Shown here in pieces: positions 1-12,055 of a stretch of DNA of 64,000 bases (positions are counted from its first letter, which is position 1; every line of letters starts with the position of its first letter). The notes under the pieces were generated by a model, which saw only the letters and a program-made list of their open reading frames with translations, searched no databases and was not told the origin of the DNA. The stretch is taken from the NCBI RefSeq assembly GCF_041381155.1, contig NC_091134.1, forward strand, positions 33,857,540 through 33,921,539. Reading direction: 5' to 3'. This stretch comes from Argopecten irradians. Its lineage: Eukaryota; Mollusca; Bivalvia; Pectinida; Pectinidae. The position numbers and the translations under genes were made by a program.

Positions 1-1
1 A

Positions 2-897
2 CACCTCGGTGTTATTATAACTAACGACTGTAAGTGGAATATCCATATAGAATATATCACAAGTAAAGTAACTAAATACATAGCAACCCTACGCAAACTT
101 AAACTAATTCTAAAAAGAAATAACTTGGAAAAACTGTATCTCACTTATATAAGACCTTTGCTTGAGTATGCGTGTGCAAGAAGTATGGGACAAACTGCGG
201 AGTAAATAATTCTTTAAAACTTGAAAATATTCAGTTAGAAGCGGCAAGGATTGTTACAGGGCTTCCAGTTTTTACTAAAACTGAGTTTTTATACCGCGAA
301 ACCGGTTGGCTGCCACTTTCTAAGAGACGAGAAGCTCGTAAACTTTCGATGTTATATTCAATAGTCCATGGTATGGCACCAAGTTTCCTCATAGATATAT
401 TGCCTGATGATGTTGGTAATTTAACCCCTTATAACTTACGAAATGCATATCAAATAAGAGAACACTACTATCGGTTACAATTATCTCAAAGTTCATTTTT
501 TCCCTCTACTATACATCTTTGGAATGTTTTAGACCATAACATTAGAAATTCTCCTTCCATAAATTCTTTTAAACTCAATATGATGAAATCCCTGAAAACA
601 AATTCAAACTTTAATTTTCCTTTTGCAACATATGGACCAAGAAAACTTAATATCCTCCATTGTCGTCTAAGAAACCGAGCAAGTTCCCTAAAATATGACC
701 TTTTTAGAGCAAATCTTACCGATTCTGCATATTGTCAGTGTGGACATCCCTGTGAGGACAGCTATCACTTCTTTATTGTTTGCCCTTTGTATGCCAATCA
801 TCGAGCACTTCTCAACACTGATTTATCGTGGTACGAAGGCGCCATTAACATTGATATTCTATGCAAAGGTGATCTTAACATTTCAATCATTAATTAA
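2..897 (+). mobile_element. LINE (non-LTR retrotransposon) reverse transcriptase, 3' fragment
   Basis: C-terminal part of a LINE reverse transcriptase, cut by the window start. The first ~180 nt read in frame 2 (HLGVIITNDCKW ... YIRPLLEYACA); from about 172 the protein continues in frame 1 (NCGVNNSLKLENIQLEAARI). This passes through the usual 'thumb' region (ETGWLPLSKRREARKL, LPSTIHLWN-like FPSTIHLWNVL) to a terminal Cys/His knuckle, CQCGHPCEDSYHFFIVC. The frame change near 170-195 looks like two small insertions around a phrase that should read EVWDNCGVNN, so the copy is dead. The stop is followed by a short tail and then a CT-rich tract. The layout fits the Jockey/I/Nimb-type LINEs common in molluscs; the clade cannot be settled from the C-terminus alone. 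Confidence 0.85.
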
Positions 898-968
898 CAT
901 GAAAATTGCAAAAGCCCTATAAAAGCTGTACAAGCAATTCCTGGTAAGAACGGGTAGATTTGATTGAT

Positions 969-1070
969 CGACTCTCTCTCTCTCTCTTCATCTCTCTTTT
1001 TCTCTCTTTCTATCTCTCTCTCTTTCACACTCTCTCACTCCCCCCTCTCTCTTTCGCTCTCTCTTACTTA
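969..1070 (+). repeat. CT-rich microsatellite tract
   Basis: Long run of tctctc/tttctc pyrimidine repeats just after the LINE fragment. It may be the LINE tail or an independent simple repeat. Confidence 0.8.
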
Positions 1071-1386
1071 TTTCCTATATCATTACAAGTTGTCAAGATT
1101 TTTTTTCCCCATTTTTCATCGCTTGTTTTATATATTATAATGGTATCACACGAATACTAATAGTAGGGACTAATCTCTATCTTTCTCCCTCTCTCTTACT
1201 AGTTTAATGTTCTTGGTGTTTTATGTGAATTCATACTATTTTGTTTCCATGTAATCACGTGACTATTCATTTATGTATGTTTATATTTTCTATATTTCAG
1301 GAGAAGTCGCATATAAGTTGGTAAAACTTAATGACTTATCCTTTTGTCATTTAAACTAAAAAATGTCAATAAAATATGTTTAAAAC

Positions 1387-1512
1387 TAACTTTACACCAT
1401 ACCCCCATTGAAAAAGCTTGAAGCTATTCTAATTCTAGTTAAAAATATGAAATAAATAATTAATTGCATCCCGAACAATTCCGTTGGCACTATATCCTCT
1501 ATGAAATTTTCG
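1387..1512 (+). mobile_element. MITE-1 fragment (TTAA family), degenerate
   Basis: About 125 bp matching the interior of the element at 12922-13285: a 'tttacaccat..cc..attgaaaa' start, then 'ttaattgcatcccga' and 'ccgttggcactatatcct'. Both terminal inverted repeats are missing. It is more diverged than the other copies, so probably older. Confidence 0.7.
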
Positions 1513-3649
1513 TCGAATCTTATACGTGGTGAATCATTTATTACTGGGATAAAAAGTTTCCTCAAATCACTAGATTCGATATGTTACATTTGCCTCGGTT
1601 TCGGGAAAATTATATGTTTGCTAGAATGGGCAACTAGCAAACTCCGTTTTGTATTAGGCCCTGGTTGTGATTTTTCTGAATGGCATTTTTCTAGTGGTTT
1701 TATTTTCATAATTACTTAAAATGATGCTACATTACATCCTTTGTTGTCAAAGTTCATTGTAGTATTTGTTTTCATGATGCACTCACAATGAGGCTCATAA
1801 ATAATATGAGTGACCAATAATGTATTTTTCCATGTTGTATTTTAAAATCAAATGTTTTTGCAATCTAGTTTGACAAATCGAGAAATTACTGATTAGTAGC
1901 CAAAATATTCAATTTTATGGAATGATTTTTGCTGTACATTTTTTACAAATTTGTGGTTCGAAATGAAAGCCATCATTTATGGGGTTTCATAATGAGTTGT
2001 CTCATATGTTTATGGATGTTATATTTTAGTTATTTGTTTTCCATGATGGTTCTGAAAATAATCATACGAGTTTGGAATCATTCAGAGGAGCCTCAAAGCC
2101 AGGGATGCATGTATGTTTTGCCAAAATCGTACCACAAAATTTCTGCCAAATCTAAACTTTGAAAAAAAGCATTTTATTGGTATTAATGACTTGTTGTAGA
2201 AATTTTAGCCCATACAGCGCTGAGGGTGAATAACGTTAATAGTTCGATTCAGCTAACTGGGGTATTGGGTCCATGAGCTACGATAGAATGGGTTTTTGTT
2301 TATACCTCTTGTATTTAGTGATGAAAAGGTAGTGCTCAAATTTACATTAAATGTAAAAAATTTGAACGACAAAGCAGGTTTTTATTATTGGACGAAGTAT
2401 ATCTATTATTCGTTTTGATACATTTTTAACATTAATTATAGTTCCAGATTTACAGAAAGCGAATATTATCATTCGTTACCAGTAAAAATATTTTTTCAGA
2501 TTGATTTATGTATTTGATACGCGGCATCATTAAAGATAGAGGATATGTGGTGAGAGAATATTATGCACTTGCTATAGAATCTTGGTCCATACCGAAATAT
2601 TGCATAATAGGCGTGATAATAATTTTCTTGAAACATTTAAATATTCATGTAGATTTTTAAATGTCTTCCAATGACATTAACTTCAGTATATAACTGATTG
2701 ATTGTCAACGTGGCCACTGTGGTCTCGGTCATGTATCTATATCATTATATCCGAATATACGCACGGAATGTTTTGCGCACGCGCTCCATGAACAGTTTCG
2801 CAGTAACGCAATTTTGTTGGAATCGTCGTTGGTATGATTGTGAATAATAGATTCTTCAGTATTAAAAGTGATCCAATTGGAAGGAACCATCAACAGGAAC
2901 TACGCTGTATTATAACTATAATAGATTGTTACATGTTCTACTTCCATTTGGTTAAAAAGTGACCATTGGCCTGGGATCAGCGTGTTACGCACATTTATGA
3001 GGTTTTGGAGATATAATAATTCTTTACATATTTATGTACATTTAACTTTTTTTAGAGTCAAATGCCGTTAGGCATATTGATCAATCACATGTTTATTAGT
3101 CCATGAATATGTACAATGTTGAACATACTTCATTCTAAGGTCGATAAATGGACTTATAATATACAATTATGTGATATCTGTAAACGGAAGTTGTTATATC
3201 GATAATTGTAGGATATACGCTACATGACAAGGGACATCCAACTCAATAGGTTAAATGGATGATTTGTTACATTCTGGTGTGATTGGACCCGAAAATGGGG
3301 AAATTGGATGTGTATATTTGAAGTCTTGTTAATTTTGTTTCAAAACGTGCCAGTAGAGTTGAAAATGATTTAGCGCATAAATTAATGAAAACCGGGATTA
3401 CATACTTTTTATAAAACAAATGGGGTGGAATATTTAAGAATTTTTTTTTTTCATAAAATCGAGATTTGGCAAATTTGTAAATTACCTAGGAGTTTTTTTC
3501 TAGATCAATAGTCACGCATCTAGAGTGAAAAAATAGCGATAATTCCCAAAGCCATCTTACTTTCAATATGTTTTCCACCATGCGTGAAAAGCTAAAAAAA
3601 CGATGGTCTTTATAGTCAAACGCAATATTTTAATCCAAATTTACCGGTT
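1513..3649. other. No gene seen
   Basis: AT-rich sequence with only short scattered ORFs (77 codons or fewer) that have no recognisable domain or convincing splice context. No structured repeat was identified. Confidence 0.5.
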
Positions 3650-4162
3650 TTGCTTTATTGTGCCCTTTAAAGGCCCTTTAACAAAACAAATTGTGAAATT
3701 TGAAATTTCGTAGCCAGTTACTGGGATCTCAGATTTTCTCTCCTGGGGATTTTCTCCTGGGGGGGGATCAAATTTAGTATGTTTTATATAGGATAAACTT
3801 TTTCGAAATGAGCATTATTTGCTCAATTTTCATAGGAAATGAGTCAAACTTGGTTAGAATTATTACCCTGAGATATAGCATTTTAAAACATATCCATATA
3901 TGTCCTTGTTGACCCCCAGGGACCAGTGGGGCAGGGCCAAACGCGGTCAAAATGACTAAGAATTAAAAAAAACATCTTCTTTTGATTTCATAGATTTAAT
4001 GGAACAAATACTCTTCATAGATTAAAAAGTCAAATTTATAAAACCACTGACTGACTTCAAGGTCCTGATTGGGCCAATATATATGTAGTGTTTTTTGTGT
4101 CTTTGTTTCATTTCTGAATCCGAACTCAGGTGACCGCCAAGGCCCATGGGCCCTCTTGTTTG
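3650..4162 (+). repeat. Dispersed repeat, type A ('aggcccatgggccctcttgtt' tail)
   Basis: Contains the modules 'ggccctttaacaaaac', 'gagcattatttgctcaatttt', 'gtcaaaatgac' and the terminal 'ggtgaccgccaaggcccatg'. The same modules recur in the same order at 6546-6918 and 10495-11185, which marks a dispersed non-autonomous family. No coding capacity. Confidence 0.7.
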
Positions 4163-4599
4163 ATAAAAACCCACATACATGTAAGAGGAAATGAGTTAGT
4201 CTAGGGCTTATAGTACATAATTATGTAGTTGCATGAGTACCAAAACACTGTAATTACTATAATTAAAATTTATTTTTGAGTACATATTATTATAATCATT
4301 AATGCATGTGTATTTTTAAAATATCAATCTTCTATATGGTTCTTTACTGTAGTTAGGACCAAGTTTGAAATTATGGGACAATCAAAGCATGACAGTGGTC
4401 CTCAGTGATGGATGTGAAATTGATGACACAGTTGCATTATTTAGTAAATAATGAAAGCTTGAAAAAAACTTGCCGTCCTCAACAAATGGTGAGATATTTT
4501 GAGTTTCACTAAAGCAAACCATTATAAGTTGTCACAGAATAATCAATTTGAGCATGAACTAATACAAATAGACTATAACATAAAAATATTTAAAGATTG

Positions 4600-5052
4600 T
4601 ATTTTGGGACCATTCAGTCAACAAGATCTATGATAGGCAGCCATCTTGGATTTTGATAGTCAAAGTTTTTTACCGCTATTTCTGAACAAATCTGTCTCAA
4701 ATTTATAGACTGTATCAATTGGTCCCCAAGCTTTAAGGGCCTTAAGTGTGCAGATTGCGCAACTTAGTTTTTCAACTATCAAAATTCAAGATGGCCGACA
4801 GACAGCCATCTTGAAATTTTGATAGTTGAAATTCGTTACCGCTATTTTCATGAAAGTACTGAAGGGATCTGTGACAGGCCCCAGGCAGCCCATCATGGAT
4901 TTTGATAACATTTGAAGTATGTTTACCGCTATTTCTCAGAAAGGATATAGCTGCAATTTTATATGCAGGCTCCCCATGGATCCTATTTGTACATATTGTA
5001 TTTTGGGAATGATTGTGGATTAAAGACCTCTCTGGGATCTCTTGTTTGATGC
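4600..5052 (+). repeat. Dispersed repeat, type B ('gccatcttgga' modules)
   Basis: Internally repeated copies of 'agccatcttggattttgatagt' and 'accgctatttct..gaaa', ending in 'tctgggatctcttgttt'. Related copies lie at 9040-9290, 11217-11856 and 15335-15720. Non-coding. Confidence 0.7.
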
Positions 5053-5594
5053 ATATCTAGTGATGATCAATATAACTTTTGGGGGAAAGCATGCACTGTT
5101 AGCATATGTGGTAGTTAAAAGAAATAATAAAACAATCATTCCATTTATTAACCTATTACAATAATTGAATTCAGGACTAAGTCTTTGGTTTAAAAATTAT
5201 TTTCTTGGTCAATGATTATCAATTTGTTAAGGTCCAAATGATGTTATACCCTCTAGTAGAAAACCTCCTATGCCCTTAATGTCATTATTTTAGATCCATC
5301 AAGGCAATATAACACTATATGGACTGAATCAAAGTCCATATTCTTTATATTGGATATGTGATTTTGCCAAAAGGAGTATCTGATTAGCATGTTAATTTAC
5401 AAGAAGAACAATGACCAAAGCAAGCCTGCATCCTGAAGAACTCAACATTTGGGCATTGATTGAGTTCACAAATGGAATATTGACTCTGTGTTATTATTAT
5501 TCTATGAGAATAGTAGAAAATCAGCATATTTCTAATATTATCCAAAAGCTATCATTGCATAATACCTTTTATATAAATGTTCCTTATTTTTCAG
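5053..5594. other. No exon supported
   Basis: AT-rich and probably intronic or upstream of the decayed RING gene. A 77-codon ORF at 5411-5644 overlaps the supported exon at 5595-5681 in another frame and shows no domain. Confidence 0.4.
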
Positions 5595-5681
5595 CTACCT
5601 GTACCAGTCCATCTTCAAATGAAAATGCTATTGGATTTAGTTAAGAAGATTCGAAACAAAAGGACGAGCCTGAATACGCAG
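5595..5681 (+). pseudogene. Exon 1 (visible) of the decayed RING gene
   Basis: 87 nt, 29 codons open throughout (starts LPVPVHLQMKML, ends RTSLNTQ). The acceptor is 'cttatttttcag' and the donor 'cag|gtagtt'. Basic and helical, with no named domain. Its phase 0 end matches the next exon. An upstream exon with the start codon was not found. Confidence 0.4.
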
Positions 5682-6084
5682 GTAGTTAGATGTCAGATAG
5701 TTTGAAAAAATCACAATAAATCTATTCTATTAAATTCAGTTATTAAAATGTGTTATTAGTTCTACTGCTTCTTCACGTGGATTATAATGATCAAAATGCT
5801 ATTTTCACTTGCTTACTTTGACATAAAAACTGTCCAGTAATGTCTAATGTGGTAAAAAAATATTTATTTTAGTCAAAATCTGATCTATTTCTTTCAAATA
5901 ATCATTATATACATGTATAATATTCAGAGTTTATATGACATTTTTTGATAACCCACGCCCTTTATCAGGTCAAGACCATGATCCGCAGGCCCAAGGGCTG
6001 ATATCAGGTCAAGATCTGAGTGATAAAGGTGCAATAACATCAAATTGTCATTATCACAACCATTTTATTCACACAATTTATGTC

Positions 6085-6545
6085 ATGGTGCGGCTTTCGT
6101 CGTCAGTCCGTCCGTCAACATTTCCTTTAAATCATTACTAGTCATACTTATTTATGATAGAGTTTTACAAGGCTTTTAACCAAATTTGGTCAGAAAACAT
6201 CCTTGGGGGAAGGGAATCCGAGTTCCGGGTATAAATTTTGGCTCTGACCCCTGAGGGGCAGGAGGGGTGGGCCCAATAGGGAAAACAGAGATAAAACTCA
6301 TTTTAAATCGCTAATAGTCATAAAGTTCTGCATGAATTGTAACCAAATTTGGCCTGAAAACATCCTTGGGGGAAGGGGAATAGAGTTTGTATAATGTTTG
6401 GCTGTGATCCCCCGGGAGCAGGTGGGGTGGGTCCCAATAGGGAAATAGAGGTAAATCCTTTAAATCGCTATTAGTCTTAAAGTTATGCATGGAATTATGA
6501 ACCAAAAACCAGGTGAGCAATACAGGCCCTCTGGGCCTGACTTGT
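6085..6545 (+). repeat. Dispersed repeat, type C (two ~190-bp units)
   Basis: Starts near 'ggtgcggctttcgtcgtc' and holds two tandem units, each with 'accaaatttgg.c..aaaacatccttgggggaag' (near 6180 and 6340). It ends 'accaggtgagcaatacaggc...ctgggcctgacttgtt'. A one-unit copy lies at 17375-17672. Confidence 0.75.
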
Positions 6546-6918
6546 TGAGCATTATTTGCTCAATTTTCATAGGAATTGATTCAAACATGGTTATAATCAT
6601 AACCCAGAGATAGCATTTTAATATACCATTAATATCCTTATTTGTCTTGTCTGACACCAAGGGGCCTAAGGGATGGGGCTAGACGGGGTCAAAATGACTG
6701 AAATTTTGAAAATCTTCTTTAAATTTGCATTATTGCATATATGTGAAAGAAAAAAAATACAATTTGTGGCCATTTTGGCACTATATAAAAAGATTTGCTC
6801 ACATATAGTCCTAACCAACTTCAAGAGCCGGATGGGTGCAAGGGTCCAATATAGCGTTTACACTTTCTTAAATTCTGTAACCGAACTCAGGTGACTGTTA
6901 AGGCCTATGAGTCTCTTG
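6546..6918 (+). repeat. Dispersed repeat, type A, 3' half
   Basis: Same module order as 3780-4162 (gagcattatttgctcaattt, gtcaaaatgac) and the tail 'gtgactgttaaggcctatg'. It abuts type C directly and runs into the splice acceptor of the exon at 6931, so the tract before this exon is repeat-derived. Confidence 0.65.
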
Positions 6919-6930
6919 TTTTATTTACAG

Positions 6931-7127
6931 AGTAGAACCACTATTTCACAAGCAAAAGAGAGAACGTGTAAGATAAACATTGGATGGATGGCATTTCATA
7001 ACAATAGATTACACCCAAGTTCGGGCAATGTCAGGAGGTGGGACCAGACAGTAGATTTCCCCCTCACTGCTGATTACAACAGCATAATGGAAAAAGCTAA
7101 AGAATTGTGTTTTTTTTTTCCTTAATG
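6931..7127 (+). pseudogene. Exon 2 of the decayed RING gene
   Basis: Acceptor 'cttgttttatttacag', donor 'aatg|gtaaga'. Opens in phase 0 with SRTTISQAKERT, then KINIGWMAFHNN, a stretch where the family has a GGGTR motif (here reduced), and MEKAKELCFFFP. A surplus T after the poly-T/CC run puts a TAA in frame. Without it the exon would end P-N and splice in phase to G-T-S-K-K of the next exon. Confidence 0.45.
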
Positions 7128-7915
7128 GTAAGATCAAAATATCTAGGTAAATGGATTTTTTTTAGTTGAAAACGGTGACAAACTGAAAAAAGGATTGATT
7201 TGAATGAAATGTTATGTAACGTTAGTTATGAAATATTATGTACATATAATGTGAATTTGAGTTTTGGGAAGATAGGTAACTAAGCTTTTTCACTTGTTAA
7301 AAACAAACTTATTGATAAATGAATTGTTATTGGATTTGCGAGTAACCTGTCTTTGATATGCCTTCTTATTTAACCAATTATACAACGGAGTGAAGTAAAT
7401 GTACTCCTATAGAAGGTGAAATTAGATTTCAATAAGATTTGCTAGCATAGATATCCACACATCAAAAATGTGTGGTTTGTTATATATGGAAGAGTAAAAC
7501 TGTTGATGTTTCCTTTGTTTGGGCTGTAGTTCCTCTACCAAAATTTCCTGTTACAATCATACATGTAGATCTGTATGAAAATATCACATTTCGAGATATT
7601 AAAACTACTTTAAATTATTTAGGATTTATGCTTCTTTTTTACGGCAATACTTCTTGATTGATGTTCTCTTCACAAGCTTTCAGCACGAAGGATTTGGGGT
7701 TGTATTGCTGTGCAACTGATAAGTCAAGGTTAAGGTTTACTGTAAATCTGTAAAGCTTTTTTTGGGTTCAGCAAGGCATTGGGCCAGGTATTGTTTATGA
7801 TGTGATTATTGAATAATCAACCACAAGAATTTCCATCTATATATAAGCTATAAATAAGATTCCCATCAATATATATTTATTGTTTGGCTATATAAAAATT
7901 TCTTCTGCTTTATAG

Positions 7916-8080
7916 GTACTTCCAAGAAAGGCACGTGGGGGAGTTTTTCTTTCGCCATTGCTTGGGTGATTTTAAACAAAACCTGATACCTTCAGCCATG
8001 TTTCTACTAAAGGGGACTACGTAAGGCTGAATTGTCTAACAACCAAAGCCAAGACTTCTTACCTTATGTCAAAGCCAAAG
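7916..8080 (+). pseudogene. Exon 3 of the decayed RING gene
   Basis: Acceptor 'tctgctttatag', donor 'caaag|gtgagt'. The family signature is spread over three frames: GTSKKGTWG, then CLGDFKQNLIPSAMF, then STKGDYVRLNCLTTKAKT..YLMSKPK. Two indels beside G and A/G runs separate them. Splice signals are intact. Confidence 0.45.
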
Positions 8081-8164
8081 GTGAGTTTGTAACTGTTAAT
8101 TATGAATCTTTTTTTGGTTCACAGTAGTAAATTCATGCATTTCAAATGTCTAAAACAAATTCAC

Positions 8165-8910
8165 ATGACTCAGTGAAAATCGTCATATGCGCCATCCGTC
8201 GTCTGTAAACTTATGAAGTAAGACCAGTGGGATTAAGCTGAAATTCACTTAAAATGAACCTGACATTATCCCAACCAAGTCATGTGTATTTGTTATTTTT
8301 AGGTTAGTAAGAAATCCAAGATGGCCACCACAGCTGCCATCTTAAAAACACATTTTGAACTTCTTCTCAAGTTTTGCAAATGCAATTTGGCTGAAAGTTG
8401 CCTGAAATGATTCTGACATGATCTTGACCAAGCGTTGTTATTTTTCGAGTTGCCCAGTAAGAAATTCAAGATGGCCACCACAGCTGCCCATCTTGAAAAC
8501 ACATTTTGAACATCTTCTAAAGTTACACATTTGCGATATAGCTGAAACTTGCCAGAAAATATCTGACATGGTCATGACCAAGTGTTGCTCCTTACCTGGT
8601 CAATCTGAAAACCAAAATGGCCACTATGACCGCCATATTGAAAACACATTTTGAACTTCATAAGTTATACCAGTGCAATTTACCTGAAACTTACCTGAAA
8701 TTATCCTGACTTGGTCCTGAAGAAGTGCTATATTTTTGGTTGATCTGAAATCCAAGATGTGGGCAACCTTCAATCCTTTCTGATAAATAGATGTAACAAA
8801 CTTTAAATATTAAAAGGCAAGATGGCTGCCATCTTGAAAATACATTTTGGACTACTTCTCAAATCCAAGATGGGAGCCAAAGTCCGCATCTTGAAAAACT
8901 GCATTTAATT
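8165..8910 (+). repeat. Tandem diverged ~145-bp units with 'aagatggcc...gccatctt'
   Basis: At least four degenerate units, with landmarks near 8319, 8470, 8613 and 8752. Each carries 'caagatggccacc' plus 'tgaaaacacattttgaact' and a 'tgacatg(g)tc.tgacca' phrase. Related to the type B modules. Intronic. Confidence 0.65.
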
Positions 8911-9039
8911 CTTTTTCTATTCAACTGATGCCATTCCTTCTATTCGTAAACAATTATGTTGATGCCAATTCTCAGAAAATGCTAAAGGGAACTAACTTCA
9001 TGTATACGTTCCCCTGGGTATTTCGTGGTGCATATTGTA

Positions 9040-9290
9040 TTTTGGGACTGATTTGAGTGGGATATCCAACATACATTCATTCATTTAGGATTTTGATAGT
9101 TGAAGAGTACTGCTATTGCTCAGAAATTGTCAAAGGGATCTGTCTTAAGACAAGATTGCTGACATATGACCATCTTGGATTTTGACAGTGAAGGGAAAGA
9201 AGGAAATGAAGAGAAGTTCCCTCTTTGCTTTGACCAACATAGATAATTTGATGGTGGGTGCCAAGATCCCTCTGTGATATCTTGATTTTA
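9040..9290 (+). repeat. Dispersed repeat, type B fragment
   Basis: Shares 'gctattgctcagaaatt', 'catcttggattttgacagt' and 'gatccctctgtgatatctt' with the copies at 4600 and 11217. Confidence 0.6.
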
Positions 9291-9777
9291 CTGCTCTTGC
9301 CCAAAAATTGCAAATAGATATTTCTCAAACATTCTCAAATATCATCTTGGTCATCAAAGGTTTGCAAAGTGCTTTTTATGAATGATCAGGAAACAATATG
9401 GCTGATAAACCAGCAGGGATTTCTCTGACGCAAGTTGTCTGCGTCTTTGATGTTTAAAATAACAAGCAACAATTAGCATTTTGATATAATTCAAAAGAAG
9501 TCTTTGGCATTTCTGATATATCAGTAAACCATAAGGTTCTTTCAAAAACTAAGTCATGAATAATCTACAAAAGGCAACTTATGCAACTTTGTTTCAAATC
9601 ATAATTATGGATGTAAATAAGTTCTTAATATTGATGATATTTCGTATTACCTGGTGCAGGTGAGCAATACAACCCCTATGGGATTCTTGTTATATACATG
9701 TAATCACAACATAACATACTGGATAGATTCATTGAGATGATAATTTCTTTAGATTTGGACTCTTTTGTTTCTTTCAG

Positions 9778-10361
9778 GAGGAGGAGGAGGACTGGGGAGC
9801 TCCCAGACCTAGACCTTAATGTCCCAAGTCCCAATGTAAGCTTGATAAGTGTACCATCATCACCTGAACTACCAGATTTGTTACATGTAAACATGGATGA
9901 TCTAGAGATTCCTGTGGATATATGGGATATTAATGTCAATGCTGGTATAGCTGTCACTAATGCTACAAATGCTACTGTTGGTACAAATGCTACAAACGCT
10001 ACTGCTGGTACAGATGCTACAAATGCTACTACTGGTACAGATGCTACAAACGCTACTGCTGGTACAGATGCTACAAACGCTACTGCTGGTACAGATGCTA
10101 CAAACGCTACTGCTGGTACAGATGCTACAAACGCTACTACTGGTACAGATGCTACAAACGCTACTGCTGGTACAGATGCTACAAACGCTACTGCTGGTAC
10201 AGATGCTAACAAACGCTACTGCTGGTACAGATGCTACAAACGCTACTGCTGGTACAGATGCTAAAAACGCTACTGCTGGTACAGATGCTACTGCTGGCGA
10301 AATGGATGTCACTGTTTGTGATACAGATCATTCCTATGTTTCACCACATAGTTCACCAGTG
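9778..10361 (+). pseudogene. Exon 4 of the decayed RING gene, with nonapeptide repeats
   Basis: Acceptor 'tttgtttctttcag'; donor 'ccagtg|gtaatt' in phase 0, which joins to the RING exon as P-V|I-V-N-M. Begins with a GAGG run, then an acidic/proline stretch (TGELPDLDLNVPSPN, MDDLEIPVDIWDINVNAG), then about 12 units of nine residues (TDATNATAG type), then EMDVTVCDTDHSYVSPH. One extra base near 10207 shifts the repeat frame, so start and end of the exon are not in one frame. Confidence 0.45.
9960..10293 (+). repeat. 27-bp minisatellite (Thr/Asn/Ala-coding)
   Basis: About 12 near-identical 27-bp units (gctacaaacgctactgctgg plus tacagat). 27 is a multiple of three, so all frames stay open and give repeat proteins on both strands. 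In the exon frame each unit has one or two N-A-T sequons. Later units are the most homogeneous, which indicates recent expansion. Confidence 0.9.
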
Positions 10362-10494
10362 GTAATTATAAGTTTTATATTATTAGTCTGTCACACTATG
10401 TCTGCTTTTGATAGCACATGTAATTACGAGTAATTTTCACCTTAAAACTATCTTATTATGGTGATAATACATAGTAACCAAATATGCAATTTTG

Positions 10495-11185
10495 GGTCAC
10501 CTGAAACAAAGTCTCAAGTAACCTATTCTGATCGCCTTTTGTCCGTCGTCGTGCGATTTGTCTCGTGTGTCGGTAAACAATTTACATTTTTTACTTCTCA
10601 AAAACCTCTGAAGAAAATTCAATGAAATTTTGCACAAATCTTCTTAGGCATAAGGCCAATCAAAATTAAGAATTATGTGTGCCCTACGCCCCAGGGGGTT
10701 GCGGGAGGGGCAAAAAAGGATATAATTAACTGAAATTATTTGTTTATTCACAGATGTGCTAGAATCAAATACTCTTTATAGATAGAGGTGTTTTAAGGCC
10801 CTTTACCAAAATGGTGAATTTCATAGCCCTGGGGTATCAGATTTTTCACTGGGGAGGGGGGTCAAATTTACTCTTGTTCATATCGTATTGAGCATTTTTG
10901 AGCATTATTTATTCAATTTCCATACAAAATGATTCAAACTTAATTAAAATTATTTGCTAGAGATGGCATTTTAAAATCATAGTAAAATGTCCAGGCCGGA
11001 CCCATGGGTCTGAGGGGCAGGGTCAAAAGGGGCCAAAATGACAAAATGTTCAAACAATCTTTGGAATCAAATACTCTATGCAGCTTAGCATTATTTGCTC
11101 AATTTCCATAGGAAATGAATCAAACTAGGTTATAATTATTATCATGAGATAACATTTTAATATACCTTTAGTATACAATTGGTCT
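10495..11185 (+). repeat. Dispersed repeat, type A, long copy
   Basis: Begins 'ggtcacctgaaacaaagtct' and includes 'cgtcgtcgtgcgattt', 'ggggtatcagatttttcact', 'gagcattatttattcaattt' and 'gtcaaaaggggccaaaatga'. Parallel to 3650-4162. It lies in the intron before the RING exon. Confidence 0.65.
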
Positions 11186-11216
11186 CGGCTGACCCGATTA
11201 ATTTTTGTTTTTTTAA

Positions 11217-11856
11217 TATTTTTAGCACCCAATCTGATGATGGTGGGCTATTCAAATCGCCTTTCGTAAGTGGTCCGTGGTCCGTCCGTCTTTCCCGTCT
11301 GTCCGTTAACAATTCTTGTTATCGCTATTTCTCAAAAAGTACTGAAGGAATCTTTTTCAAATTTTATAGATAGGTTCCCCTAGAGCCCTAGTTGTGCATA
11401 TTGCATTTTAAGACCGATTGGTCAACAAGTTGGCCGCCAGTCAGCCATCTTGGATTTTGATAGTTAAAGTTTGTTACCACTATTTCTCAGAAAGTACTGA
11501 ATTAAGGTATCTGTCTCAAATTCCATTTGTAGGTTCCCCTAGGACATTTGTTGTGCATATTGCATTTTGGACCAATCGGTCAACAAGATGGCCGACCGGA
11601 CGCCATCTTGGATTTTAATATTTAAAGTTTGTTACTGCTATATATTTCAGAAAGTACTGAAAAGATCTGTCCCAAATTGCATATGTAGTATGCAGTTAAA
11701 ATTTGAAAAGCAGAGAAAATATCCCTCTTTCCATTTTCAACATAGATCATTCTTTGGTGGGCGCCAATGCAAGATCCCTCTGGGATCTCTTGTAATTCCA
11801 TCACAAGGATATATACTATATTTATTTTTCTACATATATGTACAAAATATATATAT
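11217..11856 (+). repeat. Dispersed repeat, type B, near full-length
   Basis: Starts 'gatgatggtgggctattcaa', with a 'ggtccgtccgtc' run. It has three ~130-bp internal units, each with 'caagatggcc/ttggccg...gccatcttgga' and 'gttaccactatttctcagaaa', and ends 'gatccctctgggatctcttg'. Non-coding, despite short ORFs. Confidence 0.7.
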
Positions 11857-12055
11857 ATATATATATAGGTGACAGTGCCAACTATAATTTTGACTTTAAT
11901 GTACTGTAAGGTCTTCTCCACGAATTTAAGTGCCAATGAAATTGTAAAAGTTTATAATCCACGAAAATTTTGCCCAAAGAAAATAAATGATTCATTATAG
12001 AGGTTTGCATAGTAATATGTACACAATAATCATGAATTTGTCATTCATTTTTCAG

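Noticed and set aside
9676-10433. Minus-strand and alternative-frame ORFs rich in VAFVASVPA, CTSSSVCSI or MLQTLLLVQ
   Set aside because: Shadow frames of the 27-bp repeat.
11840-11870. (at)n run as promoter element
   Set aside because: Simple microsatellite at the end of a type B repeat.
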